Source: Dermatophagoides farinae
Lineage: Eukaryota > Arthropoda > Arachnida > Sarcoptiformes > Pyroglyphidae
DNA: 64,000 nt
Assembly: GCF_024713945.1 (NCBI RefSeq)
Contig: NC_134684.1
Location: 2,089,001-2,153,000 of the forward strand
Direction of reading: 5' to 3'
The notes beneath the pieces are model-generated. The model saw nothing but the letters and a program-made list of their open reading frames with translations, was not told where the DNA came from and did no database searches. Both the position numbers and the translations under genes were made by a program. Positions 44,466-56,572 of the stretch are shown one piece after another (positions within the stretch are counted from its first letter, which is position 1; every line of letters starts with the position of its first letter).

Positions 44466-46067
44466 TCAATGTACATATACTGGATCATTATCATAATTTC
44501 GTCCATATAATGTTACAGCTACAACCGGTTCTTTTGGTCGAACACGGATAATATTTTCATTCGGTTCTAGATGTTGGTAAATCCATTCTTTTTGTATGGA
44601 TAAAAGTAGTTCATTATTGCCAATGACAGATGGATAAACATAATGGCTAATGAAAGTAGCACTCATAAATATATAGTTGAATTCGATACCAGTATTTGTG
44701 CTGAATTTTGAACAATTTTTCGTTTCACATTTAACCATACCACAATATTCTTGATAAATTGGATATCTTGATTGTCCGATGGCACCAGAAATAGCCGTTC
44801 CAGCCAACAATGCATATATAAACTTTTCATCATTTGAAATATGTTTGAGTTCATAATAAAGTCGACAACATAAATATGAGCCAGGAAAACACCATTTTGC
44901 TGAACCGGCCTGACTATGTCGAAAATTTAAAATCAATATCGATTGTAATTCATTTGGATCCATGTGATTATTCTGTAATTCTTGACGAGTTTTATTTCGA
45001 AATATTATTATTGATTTCGGTTTTGATTCATGAATTACGGATGATGATTCTTTTTCTTTTGGATCAATCGGAATGGTTGCTATAGCTAATTTTGAATTAC
45101 TATCCGGACTATTTACATAGATTATTGCACCATAATGTCCAGAATAGATACCACTACCGATTGTTCCAGTTTGTGGTATATGTGCACTAGCGCATAAAAA
45201 ATTGATATCATGTGTCAAAGCAAAAGCTTGTTGCATTTGAACACTGGAAACAAATGGTAAATGATTAAACCAATATGTAGTATAAATGATTGTCTGTACA
45301 CCATATTCTTTTACAAGCTTTATACCAGGTTGTTTGAACATTAAATCAAAACAAATCATAAATCCTATTCGACCAAATGGAGAATCATAATAAACAATTG
45401 GATCATGATAATGGGTTTTTTTCTTCGGTATATTATATTGAAATTCATAAAAAAGTTGCATCTTATGATATTTAGCCACAAGATTTCCATACCAATCGAA
45501 TAAAGCAATAGTGTTGTAAAGATAATGACCATCTTGTGGACATTCTGAATCGAAATTTCTATTACATCGTACTTTATCACCAAATCCTAATGCAATGAAC
45601 ATTTTATATTTCATTGCCCAGCAACTTACAGTTGCCAGAACTGATTTTTTTCTTTGATCCATTGAAATTGTATCACAAAAATTCACAATCTCACCAATAC
45701 GTGGATTAGGCATCGATTCTAAAATATGTTCAATCAACATTGAACGATTATAATGTTCTGAATTGATTAAACTATCTTCAGGAAACACAAGTAATTCAAC
45801 ACCATCTTCATGTGCAATATCAACAGCTTTTTCATAGATTTTTAGATTTTTATCAATAATTTCACGAAAATTATCGATTGTTTCATCTCCTTGTGGAACA
45901 TGTTCAAAAACTGCCACCCGATACATTGTTGTTGATGATTGGCGTTTTTGTATGAAATTTTTCCTTCCATACCACCATACAATACGAGCCACCAACACAA
46001 CAGTTACAGCAATCAGAAATTTTCTAACCATACTCATTGGAATCATTTTGAACCAACACAAAAGCAC
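44466..46067 (-). CDS. Vanin/biotinidase-like amidohydrolase (pantetheinase family)
   Basis: A single exon of 533 residues, close to vanin/biotinidase size. A hydrophobic N-terminal segment (MVRKFLIAVTVVLVARIVWW) serves as signal or anchor. The nitrilase fold follows from YRVAVFEH, with the catalytic triad E97 (LLVFPEDSL), K202 (AKYHKMQLFYE) and C239 (GFMICFDLMF), numbered from the first Met. The base domain with several Cys (SAKWCFPGSYLCCRLYYEL; CGMVKCETKNCSKF) is the extra C-terminal domain special to vanins and biotinidase. Members hydrolyse pantetheine to pantothenate and cysteamine, or biocytin to biotin; the sequence does not say which. A free-standing nitrilase is excluded by that C-terminal domain. 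Alternative starts at Met8, Met11 and Met13 remain possible. Confidence 0.9.
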   Translation of the reverse strand: MLLCWFKMIPMSMVRKFLIAVTVVLVARIVWWYGRKNFIQKRQSSTTMYRVAVFEHVPQGDETIDNFREIIDKNLKIYEKAVDIAHEDGVELLVFPEDSLINSEHYNRSMLIEHILESMPNPRIGEIVNFCDTISMDQRKKSVLATVSCWAMKYKMFIALGFGDKVRCNRNFDSECPQDGHYLYNTIALFDWYGNLVAKYHKMQLFYEFQYNIPKKKTHYHDPIVYYDSPFGRIGFMICFDLMFKQPGIKLVKEYGVQTIIYTTYWFNHLPFVSSVQMQQAFALTHDINFLCASAHIPQTGTIGSGIYSGHYGAIIYVNSPDSNSKLAIATIPIDPKEKESSSVIHESKPKSIIIFRNKTRQELQNNHMDPNELQSILILNFRHSQAGSAKWCFPGSYLCCRLYYELKHISNDEKFIYALLAGTAISGAIGQSRYPIYQEYCGMVKCETKNCSKFSTNTGIEFNYIFMSATFISHYVYPSVIGNNELLLSIQKEWIYQHLEPNENIIRVRPKEPVVAVTLYGRNYDNDPVYVH

Positions 46068-46310
46068 AAAACAAAATATTTTTTTAAAAAATATTTTTGC
46101 ATGTTTCTTGAAAATTAATTCAATTTTATAGCTCTAGATATATATACAATTTAATTTCGATGAAAATTTAGTTATTGCTTATTTCTATTAAATAAAGAAT
46201 TTTTTTTTGTTCATTCATATTCAACTTTTTTTTCGAATTCTTAAGAATCCTGTGTGTTGATTTTATTTTTCATCTTTATTGATGATGATGATGATGATAA
46301 TAATCATCTA

Positions 46311-48940
46311 TCATTTGTTGACATTTTGCTGCTCAGGGAATTGGGTAAATTTTTTCAAATATTTCACTATCTGTTCTACTTCATTACGTTTTAGATACAT
46401 GAATCGTTTAGTTTCCCAAAGTAGATTGACAATTTTGAAATCCAATGTTTCATCTAACTCAATTAATTTGTTGAATTGTGGATTGATACGAAAAAACAGT
46501 ATGTTGGCTGCTGAACAAAATCCTTCGGCTCTTTAGTAGGTTGTAAATGTATACAATATAAAATGGAAAGAAAAAAATAAAATGAACAAAATGAGCAATA
46601 ATAATATCAATTATTTACTAACCTGTTTACAATATGATTATCAGTATTACAAAGTTCATACAGAAGCAGATTGGTCATTTGATATATATAACGAATCTGA
46701 TTATTCACTTCCATTAAACTTAATGAAATTCGTGAAATATCAATCGGTTTACAAGACTCGGTCTGTTGACGGCCAGTGCCTAATGATAATACAAAACGAA
46801 GCTTTTCACATTCATCAGATCGGCCAACTTGTTTCAAAGCATTATTATAGAATTCGAATTCAGTCAATGCATCGATGGCCGGATTATTGGACATTATACC
46901 ACCGTCAATAAATGGTCCAAATGAATTGAAATAGGTTGGAGCAGCACCTGAAGCACGGCATGCTTTCCACACTATTTGATCCTGGCAAGGATGTCGAGCA
47001 AATCCACGATCATAATCAGGTTTTTTTAATAGTTCCAAATGTGATGGATAACTACGAAATAAATGTAATTTCATCGGCACTCGATCATGAAGGGTGGCTG
47101 GTATGATAACATTTTTTCCATATTTGCCTTTCAAATCTTTCATCATCAGATTGGGGCCCAAATATTCTTTAATTAAACATTCCAATGGTTCTGGATCATA
47201 TGGACGAGTACCGACAAATACTTTGTCTTTGAATTGAAAATAAATATTACGTATCTCGGCTAATGTTTTTCCAATAACCATATAGGTGGCAACCAATGAA
47301 CCGGTACTTGTGCCAATAATCCATTTAAAATAATCAATAAATGGTCGTTCCATGTGTTTCTGGAATTCGAGCATCACCTGTACGATTATTAAACCACGTA
47401 TACCACCGCCATCTAGACAGAGCATATTCACACCATTTTTATCATTGGCAATTTCTTCATCACTTTTTTCCATTTCTTTATCAAACATTTCTGAATTTTT
47501 TAGATTACTAAAAATCGCTTCATATTGATTAGTTAAATCCATGATGACAAAATTCCATCGTCCTTCAAAATCTCCATCATAACTACAACCTGAATTACAA
47601 TTAACCATATCTTTGGGACATCTTCGTGCACCCAATGATGATACTAGATATAGAATGTGTTGTGAAAAAAATGACTGATCTCGTGTACTGGCCAATGCTG
47701 CTAAATGTCTGATTGATTCTTTACGATTATTGATAGCATCAATATTGGCATCAAATACGATCAATGCCTGTGACAATGTTATTTCATCAGCTTTAATTGC
47801 TCGATGTAATGCCGTGTTACCGAATTTATTTTTTGCATCAATTTTTGCTCCCGAACACAATAGTGTAATGACGCATCGAATTCGTTTACGTCTGACCATA
47901 ACATGTAACGGTGTTTCACCATTAAGATTTCGAATATTCAATGGAAATTTATAAATATTTATCAATTTTTCCATCAATCGTCGATGTTTAACCCAATGTA
48001 ATGGGCTGCCCACCATTTCAATATCTTGACGATCCAAATCGCCCAAATCTTGATCAGTGAAACGAATGATTTGTTGATTACCATTATCAATTTTTTGTGA
48101 TTTCAATCGATTTTTCGGTGGCGATAATGTCAACATTTGAATGGTTAGTCCAAATTTTAGAAATTCATATACAATCAAATAATTTCGAGCAAAACAAGCC
48201 AAATGTAATGCTGTTGATCCTTGATGATTTTTCCATAAAATTCTATCAAACATGTTTGGTTGACTAAGAATTAAACGAAAAATATCTCGTCTAGAAAGTG
48301 CAGCATGATGTAATACAGAATATTGTTTAAAATCCAATAGATTTAGATTTGGATATAGATCTAGTAACACGATTTCAATTATAGCTTTATGATTATGATG
48401 GATGGCCAAATGTAATGGTGTCATTCCATCTGGTTGAATTTGTAGATTAATTTCCTTTATGGCGATATCTCTTTTATTTTTAAAAAATTGACTATAACCA
48501 AGCCGAGCAGCCACATGTGTTGTACTCCAATTTGGATTCGTGGATAGAATTTCCATAATTGTTTTAAGATTTTCGAATGCTTCGAATTTTATTGATGTCA
48601 TATATTCAGATAGATTATTCAATACCGCACTTAGATGTTCAAAATATTGATCTGAATCATTCTTGCATAGACTATGAAATACAAGAAATGAATATTGTAA
48701 TGGATTATTTTGCCTATAAACAATCTCATAACGATTGATTGTCGATCTATGTTCATAATGCCAAACATTACGATTATTTTTCAATAATATTCGATCTTTT
48801 TGTAACAATTTTTCATGATTTTCCCAATCAATTACTTCGATTATACCATAATTGATTGTATAACTTTTCGTTGTTATTGTTGTTGTTCGTCGAAAATATC
48901 GTGGTTGTTGTTTATTGTTCATTGAATTTGAATCACTCAT
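46311..48940 (-). CDS. PLA2G6: Group VI calcium-independent phospholipase A2 (iPLA2-VIA)
   Basis: Two exons, 48940-46623 and 46530-46311 (intron 92 nt), giving 845 residues (human PLA2G6 806). An N-terminal region is followed by ankyrin repeats from about residue 135 to 415 (DGMTPLHLAIHHNH, GSTALHLACF, GETPLHVMVRRKR, FGNTALHRAIKADE). The patatin-like lipase domain has the glycine-rich CLDGGGIRG (508-516), the nucleophile motif GTSTG (543-547, Ser545) and the dyad Asp in FIDGG (Asp679). The small last exon carries the family C-terminus (FFRINPQF, then LLWETKRFMYLKR), which confirms the splice. The enzyme releases fatty acids from the sn-2 position of phospholipids and remodels mitochondrial and ER membranes; loss in flies and humans causes neurodegeneration. 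GGGIRG followed by GTSTG is diagnostic. Confidence 0.95.
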
Positions 48941-49177
48941 TGTCTTTCTGGTCAGGATTGTTTTATGTTGTTGGCGATATACTTGATGACTTGAAAAAAT
49001 ACACTGTCTGTTTACAATACGATTAAAAACATTTGAAATAATAATTCTGTCTATGATAAACGAATTTGAGCATTCGAAATAGCATTGATTTTTATATGAA
49101 AAATTATTTGTTTGTTTTTTTTTTGATTATTTTATTATATTAATTTTAATTTCATTTGTTTGTTAATTCATTTGCAT

Positions 49178-49849
49178 TCAAATTGTCAATGATTGTTGTC
49201 GACTTTTCAATTCTGGTGGTGTCGCAATCGACGATATATGGCTAAGAAATTTAACAGTATTTTCTTGACTAGATTCGAATGTTTTCCGTTGTTGTTGTTG
49301 TGCTTTAAGAATAATGGGTTGTGATAATTTTACTTTGTTTACGTTTGCTACTACCATGATGTTCGGAATTTGTTTAGATGAAGATTTAGTCGTACTTGTA
49401 GATCTTGTCATCGTTGCCGTAGTCGTCGTTGACATTTTTGGATTTACATTTATTTTTCTATTATTCGAGATTTTTGTTTGCCGTTTGATGGTTTGTTTAT
49501 TTCGATAAGTATGAAAAAAACAATCATAAATTACATAGAAAATCAACAGTAATGATACTATGTTTCCAATTATGAAGAATGCTGTGATGGTTGATAATAG
49601 AGTGAAATTTTTTTTATGAAAATTTTCTATGAAAACATTTCCATATACACCATACTTACCAAATAGTCCTCGATTTAAACAGGTTAAAATTTCGATTACC
49701 GGTTGATCTGTATTTTTATCGAATGGATAAAATTTTTGCTGATTAAATGATGATGATGAATGTTTTTCTTTATGGAATGAATCTGATAACGATATTGGAA
49801 TTGTTGTAGTAGCTACCAAAAATATTATAATGATTGGCCATACAAACAT
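49178..49849 (-). CDS. Orphan single-pass membrane protein
   Basis: A single-exon frame of 223 residues that I do not recognise. It begins with a good signal peptide (MFVWPIIIIFLVATTTIPISLS), then a short extracellular part with one Cys (IEILTCLNRGLFGKYGVYG), and a transmembrane helix at about residues 84-108 (LSTITAFFIIGNIVSLLLIF). A basic, Ser/Thr-rich cytosolic tail of about 110 residues contains a TTTT/TSTT run and a Gln run. It lies 5' of iPLA2 on the same strand. Type I topology is inferred. No known domain was found by eye; a lineage-specific protein is likely. Confidence 0.6.
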   Translation of the reverse strand: MFVWPIIIIFLVATTTIPISLSDSFHKEKHSSSSFNQQKFYPFDKNTDQPVIEILTCLNRGLFGKYGVYGNVFIENFHKKNFTLLSTITAFFIIGNIVSLLLIFYVIYDCFFHTYRNKQTIKRQTKISNNRKINVNPKMSTTTTATMTRSTSTTKSSSKQIPNIMVVANVNKVKLSQPIILKAQQQQRKTFESSQENTVKFLSHISSIATPPELKSRQQSLTI

Positions 49850-50200
49850 TTTATGAACACATTTCTATAATGTCAATTTCAGCATAACATTGGGCTGAAT
49901 TTTATTCAATTTTATTCAATCTACTAATCGATCGAATTTTGATGTTTGAAAAAAAAACAAAAATTGAAATTCTAATTGGGTCAAAAAAAAGAAATTTTGT
50001 AATTTTATTTGAAATGATGATAAAAAAATACAATATTTACAATCATGAAAAAAAACAATGAAAAAAAAGTTGAATAAAATAGAATATTTGAAAATTTAAC
50101 AATTTTAACAGACAAAAAATTTCAAAATATTGTTGTTTCTTCAATGGCACTGAAGAATAAGTTGTTTTTTGTTTCATTTCAATTTACGTTCCGTACTTTA
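49850..50200. other. Short AT-rich gap
   Basis: A/T tracts only. It should contain the 3' UTR of the WH1-CRIB gene and the promoter of the orphan membrane protein. Confidence 0.55.
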
Positions 50201-51442
50201 CTAGGCACTAGTCGAAGATGTTGTCGTTGATCGATGATTATGATGATGGTGATGATGATGATGATGATGATGATATGGAAATGGTGTCGAATAATCGGAA
50301 CGTATTCTTGTGGAATAATTTTCAAATTTTTGATTAAAATCCGATTCTGTTGTAGCATTTGAATTTTCATCACCATTTTGACCGGTTATAGTTGAATCAA
50401 ATTGATTGAAATTATGTAGATTAACGCTGGTTACATGTTGAAATAAACAAGGTGTCGATATATCTGTTTTACCTGGTGGTCGTTTATTTTTAGAATGATT
50501 ATTCTTACTTTGATCATGTAAATCATAGAATGGAGATGATTCATTAGAAACATTATGATGATGATGATGATGAATATCATTGGATCTTCCAACACTTTTT
50601 GATCGTTGTTTACGAAATATACGAAATTTTTCGCCAGATTTTTTTCCAGCCTTTGGCCCAGTCAACGATATATTCAATGGATTGGCGGTAATAATTTCAA
50701 TTTGACGAAAAAATTCTAATGCTGCAAATTGATTTTCGAATTGAAATCCAGCCATTTTTCGATGATCCATCGATAAATACATTGTATGAAATGTTGGTTT
50801 CAATGCATGATAATTGGATAGATTATCAATGATATCGGTCCATAATTGAAAACCGGTACCATGTTCAGCAATACAGATTTGAATCTGTCGTTTATCACGT
50901 GATCGTGTATCACCACGATTAAATAATAATACAGGAACACCATGACATATTTGTTTCCAATCTTTACTTTTAGGCCTAGATTGACGACCACCATCGACTA
51001 GTTCAGTTTCAGTAAACAATAATGTTACTAAACATTGACCAACATAAACAAATGTACGATGTGAACGATAAAACATTTCAATTTTACTTTGTTCAAATTC
51101 ATCTAACAAACGACTAGTTGTTGTTGGTGATAATGAATGTGGTGGTGTAGTTCCATTAGAATCATTATCCATATTGGCACTTGAATTTGAAATGCTACTA
51201 CTTCTTGATGGTGCAGAATCAGTTGAATGATTTGAATTTGATAATCGAGATATATTTGATATTGATCTAGAACGAATAGAATTCTGATTATGATTATTAT
51301 TGTCTGAAGATGATGTTGAATCAGTTGTTGAATAATATTGTTGTGAATAACGATTTGATGATATTTTCGATAATCTAGATTGTGATGATGGTGGTGGTGG
51401 TGGTGGTGCCGGTGGTAATGTTCTACCACGATATGCCATCAT
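50201..51442 (-). CDS. WH1 (EVH1) plus CRIB-like protein, WASP front half
   Basis: A single exon of 413 residues. An N-terminal PPAPPPPPPSS tract and a Ser-rich region are followed by a WH1/EVH1-like domain at about 112-252 (FYRSHRTFVYVGQCLVTLLF; WKQICHGVPVLLFNRGD; GFQLWTDIIDNLSNY; AGFQFENQFAALEFFRQI). A basic patch follows (about 264-286, KKSGEKFRIFRKQRSKSVGR), then a CRIB-like motif ISTPCLFQHVTSV at 328-340 (consensus ISxPxxFxHxxHV; Val-Thr-Ser replaces the second His region), then a tail ending in a CAT-encoded His run. The order WH1, basic, CRIB is that of WASP/N-WASP, but the proline-rich and VCA actin-nucleating parts are absent. A Cdc42/Rac-binding adaptor role is inferred. A 5' UTR intron is possible. 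Confidence 0.75.
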   Translation of the reverse strand: MMAYRGRTLPPAPPPPPPSSQSRLSKISSNRYSQQYYSTTDSTSSSDNNNHNQNSIRSRSISNISRLSNSNHSTDSAPSRSSSISNSSANMDNDSNGTTPPHSLSPTTTSRLLDEFEQSKIEMFYRSHRTFVYVGQCLVTLLFTETELVDGGRQSRPKSKDWKQICHGVPVLLFNRGDTRSRDKRQIQICIAEHGTGFQLWTDIIDNLSNYHALKPTFHTMYLSMDHRKMAGFQFENQFAALEFFRQIEIITANPLNISLTGPKAGKKSGEKFRIFRKQRSKSVGRSNDIHHHHHHNVSNESSPFYDLHDQSKNNHSKNKRPPGKTDISTPCLFQHVTSVNLHNFNQFDSTITGQNGDENSNATTESDFNQKFENYSTRIRSDYSTPFPYHHHHHHHHHHHNHRSTTTSSTSA

Positions 51443-54400
51443 GGTTCATATATATTCAACAGAAAAAAATACTGGTGAAATACAAACGAATCCAAATATC
51501 TAGTATACCTAGAATTAGAAGAAAAAAAAATAAATGAAATTTTAATTATATTCATTATAAAACATTAATTCTCAAGTGAACAATTTATCTCAATATAAAT
51601 TCTATAGAATTTTGTTGACAAAATTAAAACCTTTTTTTTTACATACTTGTTGTTGTTATTCTTAATGATTGAATGAATTAAATGAGTTTATTATTATAAA
51701 TGAATCCCAAGTGATGATCACAAGGGGAAAAAAACAGAAACAACAACAACAAGAAACCTGGCAATTCCCAATGCTTCATCATAGATATCATAACACTATG
51801 TCTATGGTGTCCAGGAAATTTTTTTTTCAATTTGAAATAATCAAAAAAAAAAAACGAAGATTCAAAAAAAAAACAACAATCCTACATTTGAATTTGAATA
51901 CTTTCGTGTAATTCAATATATATATGCAATTTTGATTGAACAACAACAACAACAAAAACATTTGGTTTGTCTTGTATATATGTAATTATTACTCGATAAG
52001 GAAATCATCGATTTCAGTAACAACATACACAGACATAATTGAAATGTAATAGTTTTTTTTTTGCTTTACAACAAATATAAACGTTGGATTTATTTAATCA
52101 TTATTATAATACACCTGAACTAGGCGAAACAAAATTCCATTGAAAAAAATGAAAAGAAAAGTACTACTAAATTGATGACGCCTACATTGAAATATTTTTT
52201 TTTTTATTTGTTTTGAATGTTCATGATCATATCTCATCATATATATATATAAAAAAAAAATCACAAGATATAAAATGAAATGGTTGTCCAGAAAAATAAA
52301 AAGTTTTTTTTTATATTTCCATTGAAAATTGTGTTAAATCCATTTGGTTTACACTATATGGATATAAAGTTATTATTATTGGTGGTGCTAGTTATTATCA
52401 TCATCATCACTATACACAACAAGCATCCATATAACATTTTCAATTGTCTTTTGCTGCCTACGGTTTTTTGTTGTTGTTGTTGTTGTTGTTGTTGATATAC
52501 AGACTTGTTTTGTATTTGGCATATATAAATTGAATCGAATTTCGTAATGTACTACTGTTTTTTTTTTTGTTTCTTCATATAATCTACAGATGATATAATT
52601 TGTAGGCGTTGTGATGAGTGATCACTGATCAACAATCACGAAAAAAAACACAAATAAAAATTTCCGCATATGAAATTCATCATCATTAATTGATTGATTC
52701 GAATGTTTTAATTGATTGATTATGGTCCAAATTATTTCCAATTCAATGCAATTAGTTATCCGATTGGTGGCCATTTCATTTTATTTTGTTTGTCATTGAT
52801 TCATGGAATTGAACAAATTAGATCTAAAATCAATCAAAAGATTTACCTTATCATCATCATCATCATCATCATCATCATAATCATTGCCAAATCATGCCAT
52901 TATCATCATCATGATGATAATTATTTTGAACATTTACTTCTTTTTTTTTATTCGTATGTGTTAATGATCAAAGATTTTTCTTCATATTCTTTTTCATTTG
53001 ACCTTGTATACAATTTGTTGTTGAAAAAGTGTTTGGAATGAAATTCTTTTTGTTTTGTTTTGTTTCTTGAATTGTCTTAATGTTGTTGTTGTTGTTTTGT
53101 TTTCGACCAAAGAAAAAAAAAATGTGAATTAATTATAATTCGTTGACTCACAACAAAATGATTGAATCTAGCCACAATACAAAATGAAAAATGAAAAGGG
53201 ATCGGCTGAACACACAGACAGACAAACAATGCAAAATAGAAATCAATTGGCCATCTCTTTTGTTTTAGCAATGAACTTTTAATTTTTTTTTTTTTTTTTT
53301 GTTTACTGCTCGAGGGGCAGTCTTCTATTAACAATTTGATGATCAATTTTGTTGAATTGATATATATATTTTTCATTAATCATTTTTTTTCGACTACAAT
53401 CAAATGGTGTATTTTTGGACACACATGCACACACACACACACACAAAATTTATATAAACTTAATAAGAATCTTGAACAAAAAAAAAAAATTTCGAATTAT
53501 AAATGATGATGATGATGATGAATATAATCTCCAAGATTACTCATTTTTAGACTGTTTTCTTTGGAAAAATAAATAAATAAAGATGTGATGTGATGGTTTT
53601 CAAAGTGTGAACGAACAAACAAACGAATGAATTGAATGAACAAATTTTCCATTGTGTGTATGACGATGATCATATATGATTGGAAATATAATAATTTTCT
53701 ATATTCAAACAAAATGTTACTCTTTTTTTGTTTTGCTCATCCTTGTATGAATGTTAAAAAAAAAAATTCAATTATGATTTTGTCCACAGAGACAGGCCGA
53801 GAGAAGAGAAAAAGATTTTACGGTATGACCCGATGATCACGATGATATTGCAGTAGAAATAACAGAAGAAACGAATGGAAAGAATCAATTTGAATTTTGT
53901 CTCTCTTTACGTTTTTCCATTGGAATTCTATTCTAAAATTTCATTGTTCAAAACTTGTGTTTGAATAATATAATCGAGTAAATCGAATCGATTTTTGATT
54001 ATCATTTATTCAAATTTCTTTGTTATTAATCAATTTTTTTTCTGAGAACTGAGAAATTTTTTTTTATTTCATTCATCAAAAGTAAATCATCATTTTTTTC
54101 ATTCTTCTTCTTCTTTTGATTCAACAGTAGAATGACAGGAAAAAAAATATCGACCACTTTAATTCGATTTATGTTGCCTTTATTTTCGTTTTTGAAAATA
54201 ATTGAATTTCAAACGTTTTTTTTCATTTTCCCACTATACTAAATATATTCTGTTATTCTAGGAATGGATCCATCAGTGGATAATATTCAACTGAATATAT
54301 ATTTACCATTTATCATTTGCATTTAAAATTCAAAAACAAATTCCATTTAAGAGATTATTATTATTATTTGAATAGAATAACTGGAAAACAGTTATTTATA

Positions 54401-54944
54401 TAATATAACGCCTACGTCTACAAATATATAAAAATAACATACTACCATTTTTTTTATGAATTTTTGCAATCATAACTCATGATGATGATCATCATATTTT
54501 TTTTTTTTTTTTTTTGGTTCCGATTCTAACTGGAATCCATCATGATGATGATGATGATGATCATTGTAAACAATTTGATTTATGATGATCCTATATAGAC
54601 ATCATCATCATCATCATCATAATCAATTCATCTTGCAATGTTTTTTTTTCTTCAATTATTCATTTTGTTTTTCTATCTGTCCATCTTTCTCTTTCTCTCT
54701 CTATATCTTAGTATCTGTGTCCCTGAAGGTGAATTCGTTTGAACATTCATTCGAATAATAATAATGTTGTTGTTTTACGATTCTAAAAATCAGTAAATGA
54801 ATAATAGAAGTGGTAGTAGTAGTAGTAACAGTAATAGATTTATCACACATTACGTCTTTGGTCAATTGTTGATGATGTTTTTGTTCATCATTTTTTTTTA
54901 TTGTTTTGTTTTTTTTTCAGAAATAATTCTTTTTCAACTCCATT

Positions 54945-54975
<31 letters not shown>

Positions 54976-55930
54976 CCATTATTATTATCATGCATTTTTT
55001 TCAAGGATATATATTATTCATAGTCATCCATCACAAGAAAAGAACATTAATCATCATCATCGTCATCACTTATCTTTAATTTGCTTATAAAATTTATAAA
55101 CAAATGAAAAAGATGTTTTTTTGTTGTTGTTTGTTTGTGTGCATCTAAATTCCATCCATTTCCGTTTGAATGACAATTTTGTTTTGTTGATTTGCTCGCC
55201 CCCTCCCAAAAAAAAGTTCATAAATGTGTGTGTGTCCAATTACAAGAATTTTCTATAATTCTATTAAGGAAAAACAAAAGATTCTCTCATTCTCTATCTC
55301 ATTCTTTATGAAAAAAATTAGTCTTATCATCATCATCGTCACCGTTATTCTTGATTCTGTTTTGGACAGTGATGATCATCAAATTTTCTAGTACTTATCA
55401 TCTACACATTTTTTTTACACTAAAAAGTCATGTACTCATTATTTATATAATTTTTTTTGTTCCAATTAAATTTTCATTTTTTTTACTTTTGTTTGATTCA
55501 ATTTGATCTAATTCAAACTTCAAATTTCTGTGTGTGTGTGTGTGTATGTGCGTAGGAATGTTTTTGATGTTTATTTTTTTTTTTTTTTTTTTGTTTTTTT
55601 GTTTTTGTTTTTGATTCAATTAACTTCTGTCTTTTCTTTTTCATCGTAATTGGTCGTTTTCGTTAATTGGCTTGCAATTTCGTTGTTGTTGTTGTTGTTG
55701 TTATCGTTGTTATTAGTCAAAAAAAAAAAAATTTCATTGAAACAACAAACAAAATGGACCGAATAAACGAATAAAATTTTGTTCGAAAATTAAAATACAA
55801 ATAAATCCATATAAATAATATGAATGGAAATGTTGGAATTTAATAATTTTTTCTGTGAATTTTGCTTCTGTTTAACTGTTTATTTTTTTCTGTTTTGTTT
55901 TCCACTTTTCATTGTGTATAGTGAAAAAAA
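51443..55930. other. Gene-poor microsatellite region
   Basis: About 4.5 kb without a supportable gene. It contains many ATG/CAT runs (52851-52878, 53503-53519, 54541-54562, 54599-54620, 54943-54975), TTG runs (52468-52494, 55680-55701), CA/TG runs (53427-53444, 55528-55546) and A or T tracts. Translated frames are low complexity. The nearest genes diverge from it (WH1-CRIB on the minus strand, the 55.9 kb gene on the plus strand), so it may be long regulatory DNA; introns of an unseen gene cannot be excluded. Confidence 0.6.
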
Positions 55931-56515
55931 ATGAATACTAAAATATCCAATTATCATCATCATCAATGGCCAATATTTTCAATGAAAATTTGTTCGAATA
56001 TTAATTCTTTAACATTGATAATAATTATGCTACTAATGATGATATCGTTGTTACCATCATCAGTAATGATGATGAAATCCAATGGTGGTAACAACAACAA
56101 CATACAAATGGATGTTGATAATCATGGCACCATTACAAGTAATGATTCAGATGATACTTGTATTAGTAATTTTAAAATGAATGCCATATTATTATTGGAT
56201 ATTATTGGTCTATTGTGTTTACTTTTGATTATTTTTCGTAATCGTAAAAAACCAGAATTAAAACGTTCAATACATGCCATACAAACATCAATGAAAACAG
56301 CGGCAACAGTTGCCGCAACTGGTGGTGAACAATTAATGACAACAGTTTCACAGAATACACCAATTTCAATCAAATCAAGCTTTAATCGTGCACATAAAGC
56401 TATTGTTTCCGGTGCAGAATCATTGACACATGAAGCCGAACAAGTTGTTAAACGTGTACAAAATCAGATTAATACAGCCACTAACGGTATTGTTTCTCAT
56501 CATAATCAACAACAA

Positions 56516-56546
<31 letters not shown>

Positions 56547-56572
56547 AAACATCACAGGCTAAACACAACTAG
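55931..56572 (+). CDS. Orphan membrane protein with amphipathic Ala/Thr-rich tail
   Basis: An open frame of 213 residues with no recognised family. A hydrophobic leader (SLTLIIIMLLMMISLLPSSVMMM) precedes a short Asn/Asp-rich luminal part with one Cys (DDTCISNFKMN). A transmembrane helix (AILLLDIIGLLCLLLIIF, about residues 84-101) is closed by RNRKKPELKR, consistent with a cytosolic C-terminus. The tail (MKTAATVAATGGEQLMTTVSQ; then AHKAIVSGAESLTHEAEQVVKRVQNQI, given in part) has a repeating amphipathic pattern and ends in a polyglutamine run of CAA/CAG codons. Composition is less repetitive than the surroundings and codon choice resembles the real genes. It may be one exon of something larger. 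Confidence 0.55.
56516..56549 (+). repeat. (CAA/CAG)n coding polyglutamine
   Basis: Near-perfect CAA run with CAG interruptions at the end of the 55.9 kb gene, translating as about 11 Gln. Confidence 0.85.
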
